A DNA stretch of 62,757 nucleotides from Bacteroidales bacterium (GTDB taxonomy: Bacteria; Bacteroidota; Bacteroidia; Bacteroidales; Tenuifilaceae), in assembly GCA_018056955.1 (NCBI GenBank), contig JAGPEQ010000008.1, forward strand, positions 1 to 62,757. The letters are read 5' to 3'. The notes beneath the pieces are model-generated. The model was not told the origin of the DNA. It worked only from the letters and a program-made list of their open reading frames with translations, and did no database searches. Each line of letters starts with the position of its first letter. Within the stretch, counting starts at the first letter, position 1. Positions 10,501 through 18,313 of the stretch are shown one piece after another. A program made the position numbers and the translations under genes.

Positions 10501-13038
10501 CAATTGACTATTCCCGGTGCAGAGAACGCTCGTGCTTTAGTAAGTATTGAAAATGGCACTAGAGTTATTTCAGCTTGGTGGGTTGATGCTTCAAAACCTA
10601 CTAATGTTATTGAGGTTAAAACAACCCCTGAAATGTCACCAAATGTTTACCTGCACGTAACCCTTATTCAGCCCCATAAAGGTAAAACCAACGATTTACC
10701 CATAAGACTCTACGGAATTTCTAGACTTGTTGTTACCGATCCGCAAACTATTCTTCAACCTGTAATTCAAATGCCTGATGAGATAAAAACGAATCAAACC
10801 TTTGATATTAAAGTATCTGAAAAGAACGGGAAAAGAATGAGTTTTACTCTTGCAGTGGTTGATGAAGGCTTGCTCGATATAAATCGTTTTAAAACACCTG
10901 ATCCGCATGCGGTTTTTTATACTCAGGAAGCAATAGGGGTAAAAACATGGGATATTTTTAACGATGTAATTGGAGCCTACGGAGGAAAGCTTGAAAGGCA
11001 TATTTCCATAGGCGGCGACGATGAACTCAGGTCTCAGGATGGTGATAATAATCAGCGATTCAAACCTGTTGTACGATATTTTGGCCCCTTTAGTTTAGGT
11101 AAAAACGACACTAAAAAAGTTTCGGTTAACCTTGGTAACTACATTGGAAGCGTTAGGGTAATGGTTGTAGCTGCATATGAGGGTGCATACGGAAATGCCG
11201 AAAAAGCATGTCCGGTAAGAAACGATTTAATGGTTTTGGCAACTCTTCCAAGGGTATTAGGACCGCAAGAGGAAATCAGTCTTCCGGTAAACATTTTCAC
11301 AATGACAGACAAGGTGAAAAATGTTACGGTCAAGGTGAAAACATCGTCAAACATTAGCATTGTAGGCGATGAACAAAGATCGGTAAGTTTTAACAAACCA
11401 GGAGATAGAATGGTTTACTTTAACCTTAGAGTTGATGGAACTGGACCTGCAAAAGTAACTGTGGAGGCTTCTGGGAACGAGGTAAAGTCATATCAAACTA
11501 TTGATATTTATGTTCGAAATCCTATATCGGCAGTAACTCGAAGCATTGATACAATAATTACTGCCAATGGGAAAATTTCAGCTTTATTCAGCACATTTGG
11601 TATTCCTGGTAGTAACTCAGCTATGCTAGAAGCATCGGTAATGCCACCTTTAAACCTAAAGCGTAGACTCGATGAACTTATCCAATACCCACACGGCTGT
11701 ATTGAACAAACTACGTCTGCTGTATTCCCCCAGATATATCTGGATAAACTTGTTGAGCTCTCATCGGAGCAAAGAGGTAATATAAATTACTTTGTCAATG
11801 AATCGATAACCAAACTTTCAAAACTTCAAAATACTGATGGGAGTTTTCGCTATTGGCCATCGTACAACTATAGTGACGAGTGGAGCACCAGCTACGTTGG
11901 TCATTTTCTGATTGAAGCACAAAATGCTGGTTATAATATTCCGCAATCGATTTTAAACAATTGGGTTAACTATCAACGAAATGCTGCACGTGAATACCTA
12001 TATGACGCTAGCCGTTACACTAACTCTGGCTTGATTCAAGCTTATAGGCTTTATACATTAGCTCTTGCTAAAAAGCCTGAAATTGGAGCAATGAATAAGC
12101 TAAAGGAACAACAGTTGGACTTAACTGCAAAAATGAGACTTGCTGCCGCTTACGCCTTAATTGGTCAGGTTGAAACGGCAAAAGCACTTATTCAAAATAC
12201 ACCTATAAAGTTTGAGCCTTATAGGGAACTTAGTTTCACCTATGGTTCGGATTTACGAGATAAGGCAATAGTTCTTGAAACTTTAGTTCTACTTAATGAT
12301 GATTCCAACGGTTTCCGATTAGCTAGAGAAATAAGTAACAGTCTTTCAGGTAACCGTTGGTTAAGCACACAGGAAACGGCAGTATCACTACTTGCCTTAT
12401 CAAAGATGTCCATGCAGACTAAAGAGAGAAGCGATGTAAACCTTCGGTATACCATAAATGGAAAAACCGAGAAAATTACTACCGAAAAACCAATTGCTAG
12501 GAGCGTATTGCAAATAAAGGAAGGTAATAACAATATTACATATGAGAATTTATCTACTAAGCCAATGTTTGTAAATCTTTCACTTACTGGTATTCCTCCT
12601 TTAGGTGAAGAAAAAACATTCGAAAGTAATATTACCATGAAGGTAGCATACCTTTCCAACGATGGTAATGTAATCAGCCCAGAGCAATTAAAAAAAGGTA
12701 CCGATTTTAAATGTGAGGTAACAGTTTTCAATCCTGGTGTTAGAGGAGAAGTTAAGGAGCTAGCACTAACTCAAATCTTCCCATCGGGGTGGGAAATTCA
12801 AAATACTCGATTAGAAAGCGGCGAGAATACTACGTCGAGTAACTTTGATTATCAAGATATTCGTGACGATAGAGTAATTACATACTTTAGCTTAAAACCT
12901 AACGAAAGCAAGAAATTTTCTGTAAAACTTACTGCAACCTATGCCGGAAAATTTTACATGCCTGGGCCGTACTGTGAAGCAATGTATGATAACACTATTG
13001 CATCGTATAAAAAAGGCGGCTGGGTTAGAGTGGAATAA
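7519..13038 (+). CDS. Alpha-2-macroglobulin family lipoprotein
   Basis: A 1839-residue bacterial alpha-2-macroglobulin, thought to trap foreign proteases in the envelope through a reactive thioester. The signal peptide ends in LISC, with Cys25 as the lipidation site. MG1-type and macroglobulin beta domains fill the first 1200 residues, including GMIYGERGVWRPGDTLHIT. The A2M core domain around residues 1120-1230 contains SFTLAVVDEGLLDINRF. The thioester motif GCIEQ is intact (Cys1394, Gln1397) and heads an alpha-toroid complement-like domain. A Tyr/Asp/Glu-rich acidic tract lies near residues 475-498. The 3' end overlaps the likely start of pbpC; the A2M/PBP1C pairing is known in many Gram-negative bacteria and suggests defence of the envelope at sites of cell-wall repair. 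Confidence 0.95.
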   Translation: MRTSKFNLLKILLLVLIGVSTLISCKKKAKDIIIEVDPTFGQYISAYTSGMVSANSTITIRFTMPAQKFTKAGDELDDNVFKISPSIDGKTYWVDDQTIEFKPTNPLVSGEIYTIRFFLGKVLEVHDSRFEKFDFSIRVIPQSIDVDFDGLIINGKDDSITYNLEGTVRVADYTSIEKLTKCFWANYNSQNLELELQEIDLKSYRIKFFGIKRTTRSGVVHVGWNSENIGGSSGGTAQFEVPAIDDFSVLSAKVVQSPSQYIQILFSENLSENQDYEGLVDVDGLSNLKFEQDGNILRVYLPLEKQGASEVKVFKGIKNFKGKKLEHDYTERFVFEDIKPGLRSLGKGTVLPTSQGLIYPFEAVNLKEVTVEVLKIFENNIPYYLQVNRLGENYDLRRVGYSIFKKNISLFDYGVVVPNKWTRFTLDMSKFFEADPGALYQIKISFNKKQLLTPCDKEENSNEATPDDNVTSGNDYYEDYDEYYYSDDYDWNERDNPCNSAYYSSSRMISQIILSSDIGLLAKKGENDKILVVVTDLPTAKPKSGVTVKVTDYQNQLIVEGQTNSDGIAELQLSRTPYLVTAIDGNQKGYLRVDNGTSNSLSNFDVGGFEVQRGIKGMIYGERGVWRPGDTLHITFILEDKAKSIPENHPIIFELHDPKGLIVKKMVASNSPVGIFYFPVPTDEQAPTGNWRAIVKVGGAVFEKYLKVETIKPNRLKINFELGEIPASGEVNAPIHVKWLHGENAANLEAKYEITLSKGNAVIPKYSQYNFNDPGIDFETNTYTLWEGTLDANGNSRVVGRINKSKSMPAAVNVAFKGRVFEQGGDFSIDLFSKTYYPYNKLVGVLAPKPKPGMGWLETDADQEFSVVTIDAKGNAVNSSQLEVELYKLSWSWWWEQLDNSDANYVSRNYDKLITRKKISTVNGKATFPLRVDYPEWGRFYLKITDKETGVSCGNIVYFDWPWGYSKTQADRPGGASILAIATSKNECSVGESVQLTIPGAENARALVSIENGTRVISAWWVDASKPTNVIEVKTTPEMSPNVYLHVTLIQPHKGKTNDLPIRLYGISRLVVTDPQTILQPVIQMPDEIKTNQTFDIKVSEKNGKRMSFTLAVVDEGLLDINRFKTPDPHAVFYTQEAIGVKTWDIFNDVIGAYGGKLERHISIGGDDELRSQDGDNNQRFKPVVRYFGPFSLGKNDTKKVSVNLGNYIGSVRVMVVAAYEGAYGNAEKACPVRNDLMVLATLPRVLGPQEEISLPVNIFTMTDKVKNVTVKVKTSSNISIVGDEQRSVSFNKPGDRMVYFNLRVDGTGPAKVTVEASGNEVKSYQTIDIYVRNPISAVTRSIDTIITANGKISALFSTFGIPGSNSAMLEASVMPPLNLKRRLDELIQYPHGCIEQTTSAVFPQIYLDKLVELSSEQRGNINYFVNESITKLSKLQNTDGSFRYWPSYNYSDEWSTSYVGHFLIEAQNAGYNIPQSILNNWVNYQRNAAREYLYDASRYTNSGLIQAYRLYTLALAKKPEIGAMNKLKEQQLDLTAKMRLAAAYALIGQVETAKALIQNTPIKFEPYRELSFTYGSDLRDKAIVLETLVLLNDDSNGFRLAREISNSLSGNRWLSTQETAVSLLALSKMSMQTKERSDVNLRYTINGKTEKITTEKPIARSVLQIKEGNNNITYENLSTKPMFVNLSLTGIPPLGEEKTFESNITMKVAYLSNDGNVISPEQLKKGTDFKCEVTVFNPGVRGEVKELALTQIFPSGWEIQNTRLESGENTTSSNFDYQDIRDDRVITYFSLKPNESKKFSVKLTATYAGKFYMPGPYCEAMYDNTIASYKKGGWVRVE

Positions 13039-15394
13039 ACTGATTAAGCCATTGGTGATTATTAAAACAGCCAAGCCTTTTATAAAATATATGCTTGCAG
13101 GAGTAATTCTCCTGCTTGCATTTTTATTGTTTGTAAAACCGGTTAGTTTTAAGGCTTCGTCCTCAACTGTTTTGCTTGACCGGAATGGACAGTTGCTTGC
13201 AGCCACAGTAACCGATGAGGGAATGTGGCAGTTCCCTGCGCCCGATAGTGTTCCCTTCCGATTTTCCAAATGTCTTTTACAATTTGAGGACTCATACTTT
13301 TACTATCATCCCGGTTTTAATCCGGTTTCGTTAGTTAGAGCTGCTATTCAAAATTTAAGAAATCGTAAAATAATCAGTGGTGCGAGTACAATCACTATGC
13401 AACTTGTTCGGCTATCAAGAAAGGGTAAACAACGAACTTACATGGAAAAAGCCATTGAGATAGTTTTAGCTTTCCGAACAGAACTTGCATACTCAAAAAA
13501 AAGCATTTTGGCCATGTATGCATCGCATGCTCCTTTTGGGGGTAACGTTATTGGCCTTGATGCCGCTGCTTGGCGATACTTTGGTACAAGTCCGGACAAT
13601 TTGAGTTGGGCTGAAGCTGCAACACTCGCGGTTCTTCCTAACGCCCCCGGTCTAATTTTCCCGGGCAGGAATCAACATTTACTCCTAGCTAAAAGGAACT
13701 TTCTTCTAGGAAAACTTTTAAAAAAGGGGGTTATCGATAACCAAACATATCAACTGGCACTGTTGGAGCCATTGCCAGATCCTGATAACAAATATAGCCA
13801 GAGAGCAACCCACTTGCTTACACGTTGTATTAAAGATGGATTAAAGGGGAAAATTATTCGTTCTACTATTAGTCGTGAACTTCAGGATATTTTTTACAAA
13901 ATAGCCCTGCGCTATCATCGTCATTTTAAGGCAAATGGCATAAGAAATATGGCAATTTTGGTTGTGGATAATTTAACCGGAGAAGTTCTAGTATACATTG
14001 GTAATATTTTGACAGACGATCCAAGCTTTTCATCTAAAGTAGATATCATAACAGCTAAACGAAGTTATGGTAGTTTACTTAAACCTTTCCTTTATGCATA
14101 TATGCTTTCCGAGGGTCTTTTATTACCTAAGGAATTTGTTAAAGATGTACCGGTAGCTATTGCTGGATTTACACCTTTAAATTTTAGTAAAAAATTTGAG
14201 GGTGCGGTTAAGGCTAATGAGATAATTTCTCGCTCATTAAATGTTCCCTCAGTTATTCTCCTGAAAGAATATGGAATCGAAAAATTCTACAATAACATTC
14301 ATAAGACCGGTTTACTTAGTATTAACATGCCTCCTTCGCATTACGGTTTGTCAATAATACTTGGAGGTGCAGAGTCCACTATGTGGGAATTGGCTCGTGC
14401 ATACTCCGCAATTGCAAGGGCTGCATTAAGCGATACTTTGCGTGAAACCAGTATCCGTTATACGGTTGATAGAGGAATGCTTTTTAACCAAGCATTTGAA
14501 GCTGCTAATATTAAACCCGGTGCAGCGTATCTTACGCTTCAAGCATTAACAGAGGCAAATAGACCCGGGGAGGATGGCACATGGCGTAATTTTATTGCTT
14601 CGCAAACTATAGCTTGGAAAACCGGAACAAGTTTTGGTTTCAGGGATGCTTGGGCAATTGGTGTAACCCCAAAATTTACAGTTTCAGTTTGGGTTGGAAA
14701 TGCCGATGGCGAAGGCCGACCCGATTTAGTTGGTGCAGCAACAGCGGCTCCTGTAATGTTTGATGTTTTTTCTGTTTTACCTTCGTGTAGCTGGTATTCG
14801 CCACCTTACTATGATCTAAAAACGGTAAAAACATGCAAAAAAACGGGTATGCTTGCTTCAAACCTTTGCCCTGATACTACAGAAGAGTTGGTTCCAGCAG
14901 TAAAAATTAAAACATTACCATGCATTTATCACAAAAAAATTTTTCTTGATAAATCTAAACGGTATAGAGTAAATCGTTCCTGTTTTCCAAATAGTGATTT
15001 AAAAGATACAACTTGGTTCATCCTTCCTCCAGGACAGGAGTGGTTTTACAAAAAAAATCATTTTGATTATACTGTTCTCCCCCCAATGCACCCTAAGTGT
15101 AGTGTTCAATATGATGAAATAAACAATATTGACCTCATATATCCATTTTATGGAGTTGATCTTTATATTCCAATAGAAAATGATGGCACTCGTGGTCAAA
15201 TAATTTTAAAAGCAACACATAGAAAGTCTGAATCAATCATTTACTGGCATTTGAATAATGAGTTTATAGGTATGACTAAGAATGTTCATGAAATAGCCAT
15301 CAGTCCAAAACCTGGAAGCTATACTCTAACACTTGTCGATGAAAATGGTGAGGAATTAAAGCGTAGAATAAAGATCATTGGAGAAGATAGGTAA
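12986..15394 (+). CDS. pbpC: Penicillin-binding protein 1C
   Basis: Bifunctional peptidoglycan synthase of the PBP1C class, about 802 residues, anchored by one N-terminal membrane helix (MLAGVILLLAFLLFV). The glycosyltransferase (GT51) domain shows EDSYFYYHPGFNP with the catalytic Glu, and GASTITMQL. The transpeptidase domain has the active-site SLLK (Ser363 from this start), the SLN triad element and KTGTS. A BiPBP_C-type domain ends the protein. The start is uncertain: ATG at 12986 overlaps the A2M gene by 53 bases, ATG at 12941 would overlap more, TTG/GTG at 13052/13055 or ATG at 13091 would avoid overlap. I prefer 12986, because the basic residues before the helix suit an inside N terminus. 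The overlap implies coupled translation with A2M. Confidence 0.92.
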   Translation: MITLLHRIKKAAGLEWNKLIKPLVIIKTAKPFIKYMLAGVILLLAFLLFVKPVSFKASSSTVLLDRNGQLLAATVTDEGMWQFPAPDSVPFRFSKCLLQFEDSYFYYHPGFNPVSLVRAAIQNLRNRKIISGASTITMQLVRLSRKGKQRTYMEKAIEIVLAFRTELAYSKKSILAMYASHAPFGGNVIGLDAAAWRYFGTSPDNLSWAEAATLAVLPNAPGLIFPGRNQHLLLAKRNFLLGKLLKKGVIDNQTYQLALLEPLPDPDNKYSQRATHLLTRCIKDGLKGKIIRSTISRELQDIFYKIALRYHRHFKANGIRNMAILVVDNLTGEVLVYIGNILTDDPSFSSKVDIITAKRSYGSLLKPFLYAYMLSEGLLLPKEFVKDVPVAIAGFTPLNFSKKFEGAVKANEIISRSLNVPSVILLKEYGIEKFYNNIHKTGLLSINMPPSHYGLSIILGGAESTMWELARAYSAIARAALSDTLRETSIRYTVDRGMLFNQAFEAANIKPGAAYLTLQALTEANRPGEDGTWRNFIASQTIAWKTGTSFGFRDAWAIGVTPKFTVSVWVGNADGEGRPDLVGAATAAPVMFDVFSVLPSCSWYSPPYYDLKTVKTCKKTGMLASNLCPDTTEELVPAVKIKTLPCIYHKKIFLDKSKRYRVNRSCFPNSDLKDTTWFILPPGQEWFYKKNHFDYTVLPPMHPKCSVQYDEINNIDLIYPFYGVDLYIPIENDGTRGQIILKATHRKSESIIYWHLNNEFIGMTKNVHEIAISPKPGSYTLTLVDENGEELKRRIKIIGEDR

Positions 15395-15600
15395 TCTTTC
15401 AAAAAATTAGGATTATTTATTAGTTTTAATTATCTGGTAATTTGTTATGGCTTAATTTGTTTATTGAATTTATTTTTTTTGATTCAATTTCAAATAATAT
15501 GAACAAACATCATCCTGTTAGGATGAACTTACATTTTGGTTTAAAACAAAGAAAAATCAAAATGGAAAGTATACTTGAAAAATTAATAAAAAAAGCGTTT

Positions 15601-16827
15601 CTAATTCCTACTATCGTTCTGAATCAACCTCCGCGTTATAACCCTAACCGGAAATCGGGCTGCCAGGTATCCTATGGCTATAACCACCAGGAAAATTAGG
15701 ATCATATCGCTGGCCTGGACTTCAACGGGGTATGCATCAACTATAAAGTTGCCACGGCCCTCAAGCCTAATGAGCTTAAAGGTGATTTGCAGCCAACATG
15801 TTATCAAACCAATTATAATTCCAATTATACTGCCACCAATGGAAATAAGCATGCCCTCAAAGAGAAATATCTTTTGTATCAGGCTATTGCTCGCTCCAAG
15901 ACTTTTCAGAGTCTCCACATCGGCGCGTTTATCAATAATTAGCATGGAGAGCGATCCCACTATATTGAATGATGCAATAATGAGTATAAGTATCAGTATT
16001 AGCGCAATGGCAAACTTTTCCGATTTCATGGTTCGGTAAAGCGACTCGTTTTGCTGGTAACGGTCCAATACCCTATACTTATTGCCAATAATGTTTTCAA
16101 CATCGGTTTTAACCCTGGCGGCATTTGCACTTGTGTGCAGCTTGATTTCAATGGCGCTAACAGTTAGTGAATCGTAAAGGAGTAGACCCCTTGCAAACTC
16201 AACGGGTGTAATTACATACCGGGTATCAAAATCTTGCTCAATGGCAAAAATGCCCGAGGGCATAATGGCTTTTTTAATAAAGGCAGCATCGGGGGAGTAG
16301 TTTTTGCCCCGCCTGGGAATGTAAACAAACAGCGGGTCAAAGTGGGCTAGATTGGCGTTGAGGTAGTAGGCAACCCCTTCGCCCATGATGGCCATGGGCT
16401 GGCTACCTTGCCATAGCTTGAAATCGCCATCAACTATTTTGCTCTTTAGTCCGGTTAGCTCAGTGTAGTTCCTGCTAACCCCTTTAACAATTCCAATGTG
16501 TTGCTTCCCGCGGTAGCGGAAAAGGGCATTCTCCTCAACCACTTCGGAAAATACTGCCACACCGGGAATCTGCTTGACCCTTTCAATGGGTAAGCTATCG
16601 GTTCGGAATGTTTTTCCCTGCTTAGCTTCAATCCGCAAATCGGCATCGATATGGGAGTAGAGGTTGGCAATCAGGGAATCGAAGCCATTGAAAACGGATA
16701 GAACAACCACAAGCGCCATAACCCCTGTTGCAACCCCAATAACCGATATTACGGAGATGATGTTGATGATGTTATGCGATTTTTTCGCAAACAGGTAACG
16801 TCGGGCTATGTAAAGCGGAACATTCAT
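15601..16827 (-). CDS. LolC/LolE-type ABC transporter permease
   Basis: A 408-residue inner-membrane permease of the FtsX/MacB family, in the lipoprotein-releasing (LolC/E) branch. The N terminus has the typical MNVPLYIARRYLFAKK amphipathic start and one membrane helix (about residues 24-46). A periplasmic domain of about 220 residues follows, then three C-terminal helices from about residue 270 on (ALILILILIIASFNIVGSL and onward). With the ATPase LolD, not encoded here, it would extract lipoproteins from the inner membrane for transfer to LolA. It is the third gene of a minus-strand run rbfA, methyltransferase, permease, 5 bases past the methyltransferase stop. A single LolC/E-like permease rather than a LolC plus LolE pair is common in this phylum. 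Confidence 0.9.
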   Translation of the reverse strand: MNVPLYIARRYLFAKKSHNIINIISVISVIGVATGVMALVVVLSVFNGFDSLIANLYSHIDADLRIEAKQGKTFRTDSLPIERVKQIPGVAVFSEVVEENALFRYRGKQHIGIVKGVSRNYTELTGLKSKIVDGDFKLWQGSQPMAIMGEGVAYYLNANLAHFDPLFVYIPRRGKNYSPDAAFIKKAIMPSGIFAIEQDFDTRYVITPVEFARGLLLYDSLTVSAIEIKLHTSANAARVKTDVENIIGNKYRVLDRYQQNESLYRTMKSEKFAIALILILILIIASFNIVGSLSMLIIDKRADVETLKSLGASNSLIQKIFLFEGMLISIGGSIIGIIIGLITCWLQITFKLIRLEGRGNFIVDAYPVEVQASDMILIFLVVIAIGYLAARFPVRVITRRLIQNDSRN

Positions 16828-16832
16828 TGGTT

Positions 16833-17603
16833 TTACTTTTTTCGGGCAATGTAAAGGATTTCGTCCTTAGGTAGGGCGTAATATTCCACCTCGTGGGGTG
16901 GCAGCTGCTTAACAAAGTTGTCCTCTAAAACATCAAACCCGGCAGAGGTAAGGCGTTTGGCGTAATCGCGGCCGTAAAGGCGGAGATGGTCGCGCTGCTG
17001 GTAATACTTTTCCCTGAGTTCAGGGGTGTTATACTCCGGGTTTTCAAGGGTTTGCTCCATGTTTAAATCCATTGGTACCTGGAGCACAGCAAACCCACCC
17101 GGCTTGAGTACCCGGAGTATTTCGGCCATCGCCCTAAGGTCGTTGTCAACATGCTCAAGCACGTGGTTGCAAATCACCATATCAAAGGTATTGTCGGCAA
17201 AAGGCATTGCCTGAACATCGAGCTTTACATCGGCCCAGGGCGAAATGAGGTCGGCTGTGGTATAGTCAATGTTTTTTAGTCGTTTTATCGGTTTTATGAA
17301 ACAGTATTCCGGGGCAACATGCAGAACCTTTTTGGGGGCTGTGAAAAAGTCGGTTTTCCTTTGCAGGTAAAGCCATATCAGCCGGTGCCGTTCCAGCGAC
17401 ATGGAGTTTGGCGCCAGTGCGTTTTCCCGTGTGGTAACCCGCCCGTAGGGGAGTAGCTTGCGATACTTAACCCCATCGATAGGATCCTGAAACCGACTGC
17501 CCCGGTAAAAAAGTCCAATGGCTTTCATCAGAAACGATGCAAAAAGCTGTAGGTAGTGCCGGGGTATGAACCGGGTAGTAAACGAAACTAAACGACTTAT
17601 CAT
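16833..17603 (-). CDS. Class I SAM-dependent methyltransferase
   Basis: A methyltransferase of about 256 residues (Methyltransf_11 type). Motif I is the variant VLHVAPE instead of the common VLDxGCGxG, and the post-motif segment MVICNHVLEHVDND is clear. The substrate cannot be told from sequence; HVAPE-type enzymes often occur with envelope or surface polysaccharide genes. I choose the start at 17603 (MISRLVSF), which leaves a 10-base gap after rbfA; a start at 17636 would overlap rbfA by 23 bases. The N-terminal 60 residues are basic and partly hydrophobic. It is cotranscribed between rbfA and the permease. Confidence 0.8.
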   Translation of the reverse strand: MISRLVSFTTRFIPRHYLQLFASFLMKAIGLFYRGSRFQDPIDGVKYRKLLPYGRVTTRENALAPNSMSLERHRLIWLYLQRKTDFFTAPKKVLHVAPEYCFIKPIKRLKNIDYTTADLISPWADVKLDVQAMPFADNTFDMVICNHVLEHVDNDLRAMAEILRVLKPGGFAVLQVPMDLNMEQTLENPEYNTPELREKYYQQRDHLRLYGRDYAKRLTSAGFDVLEDNFVKQLPPHEVEYYALPKDEILYIARKK

Positions 17604-17613
17604 TCTTGGGTTT

Positions 17614-17952
17614 CTACTCTTTAAGTAACTGGTCAATTTTTTCGATATAGTCGAGCGAATCGTCGATGAAAAAGGTAAGCTCGGGTATCACCCTAAGCTG
17701 GTGCCTTACCCTTTTGCCCAGTTCGCCCCTAAGGAATTTTGAGTTATCCCTGATATGCTCGAGCGTTTTATCGGTATCGGTTGAGGGGAATATGCTAACG
17801 TAAACCTTAGCCACCGAGAGGTCGGGGCTAACCCTAACCTGCGTAACCGTAAGCATTTTACCGGGAAACCTGGCAGCCCCCTCGCGCTGGAAAATCTCGC
17901 TAAGCTCCTTCTGTATGAGCCGTCCCACCTTCTGTAATCGTGTTCCTTCCAT
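17614..17952 (-). CDS. rbfA: Ribosome-binding factor A
   Basis: A cold-shock 30S maturation factor that binds the helix 1 region of 16S rRNA. The 112 residues match the family, with the KH-like core seen in LTVTQVRVSPDLSVAKVYVS and the helix HIRDNSKFLRGELGKRVRHQ, then the family-typical PELTFFIDDSLDY near the C terminus. It is the first gene of the minus-strand operon with the methyltransferase and the LolC/E-type permease. A TATCTTTG -7 element lies just upstream. Confidence 0.95.
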   Translation of the reverse strand: MEGTRLQKVGRLIQKELSEIFQREGAARFPGKMLTVTQVRVSPDLSVAKVYVSIFPSTDTDKTLEHIRDNSKFLRGELGKRVRHQLRVIPELTFFIDDSLDYIEKIDQLLKE

Positions 17953-17966
17953 TTCCGTATTTTTTA

Positions 17967-17974
17967 CAAAGATA
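17967..17974 (-). promoter_or_regulatory. Candidate -7 element for rbfA
   Basis: On the minus strand the sequence reads TATCTTTG, a match to the Bacteroidota TAnnTTTG element, about 15 bases before the rbfA start. No TTG is seen at the expected distance upstream, so the assignment is tentative. Confidence 0.4.
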
Positions 17975-18313
17975 TAACGATTTTATGAGGTTTGGGTAAG
18001 CGGAACAATGATTGGTGTAATACTTGTATTTTCAATTGCTTGCTGCTGTTTGATTTTTCGTACCGCTAGTTAACTATCCCACTTGTCATCCTGAGCGTAG
18101 CGAAAAATAGTGTACCGTGTGCAGTGTTCAGTGTGCAGTGTACAGGAGGGGATAGTGTTTGGTTTTTGGTGTTTAGTGTTTAGTTAATTGGAAAGCTGTG
18201 TAAATCCAATAAATCAGTGTAATCTGCGTTCAATTTTTTTGTGCTCAACTATCACCTCTCAACCCAGGTAATACTGTAAAAAGTATTTACTTTGCAGAAT
18301 AATACTATTTGCC
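17975..18313. repeat. Gene-free region with low-complexity repeats
   Basis: No gene is supported. It contains gtcatcctgagcgtagcgaa near 18084-18106, an inverted relative of the dispersed motif in the first kilobase, and short iterations of cagtgt and gtgtttagtgtttagt (18118-18185). The latter reappears inverted near 29169-29190. The last 30 bases before ispG contain TTACTTTG (18287-18294), one mismatch from the -7 consensus. Confidence 0.5.

Noticed and set aside
15442-15699. 85-codon open frame between pbpC and the permease
   Set aside because: It overlaps the 3' end of the permease gene on the other strand; the product is low-complexity and has no known family.
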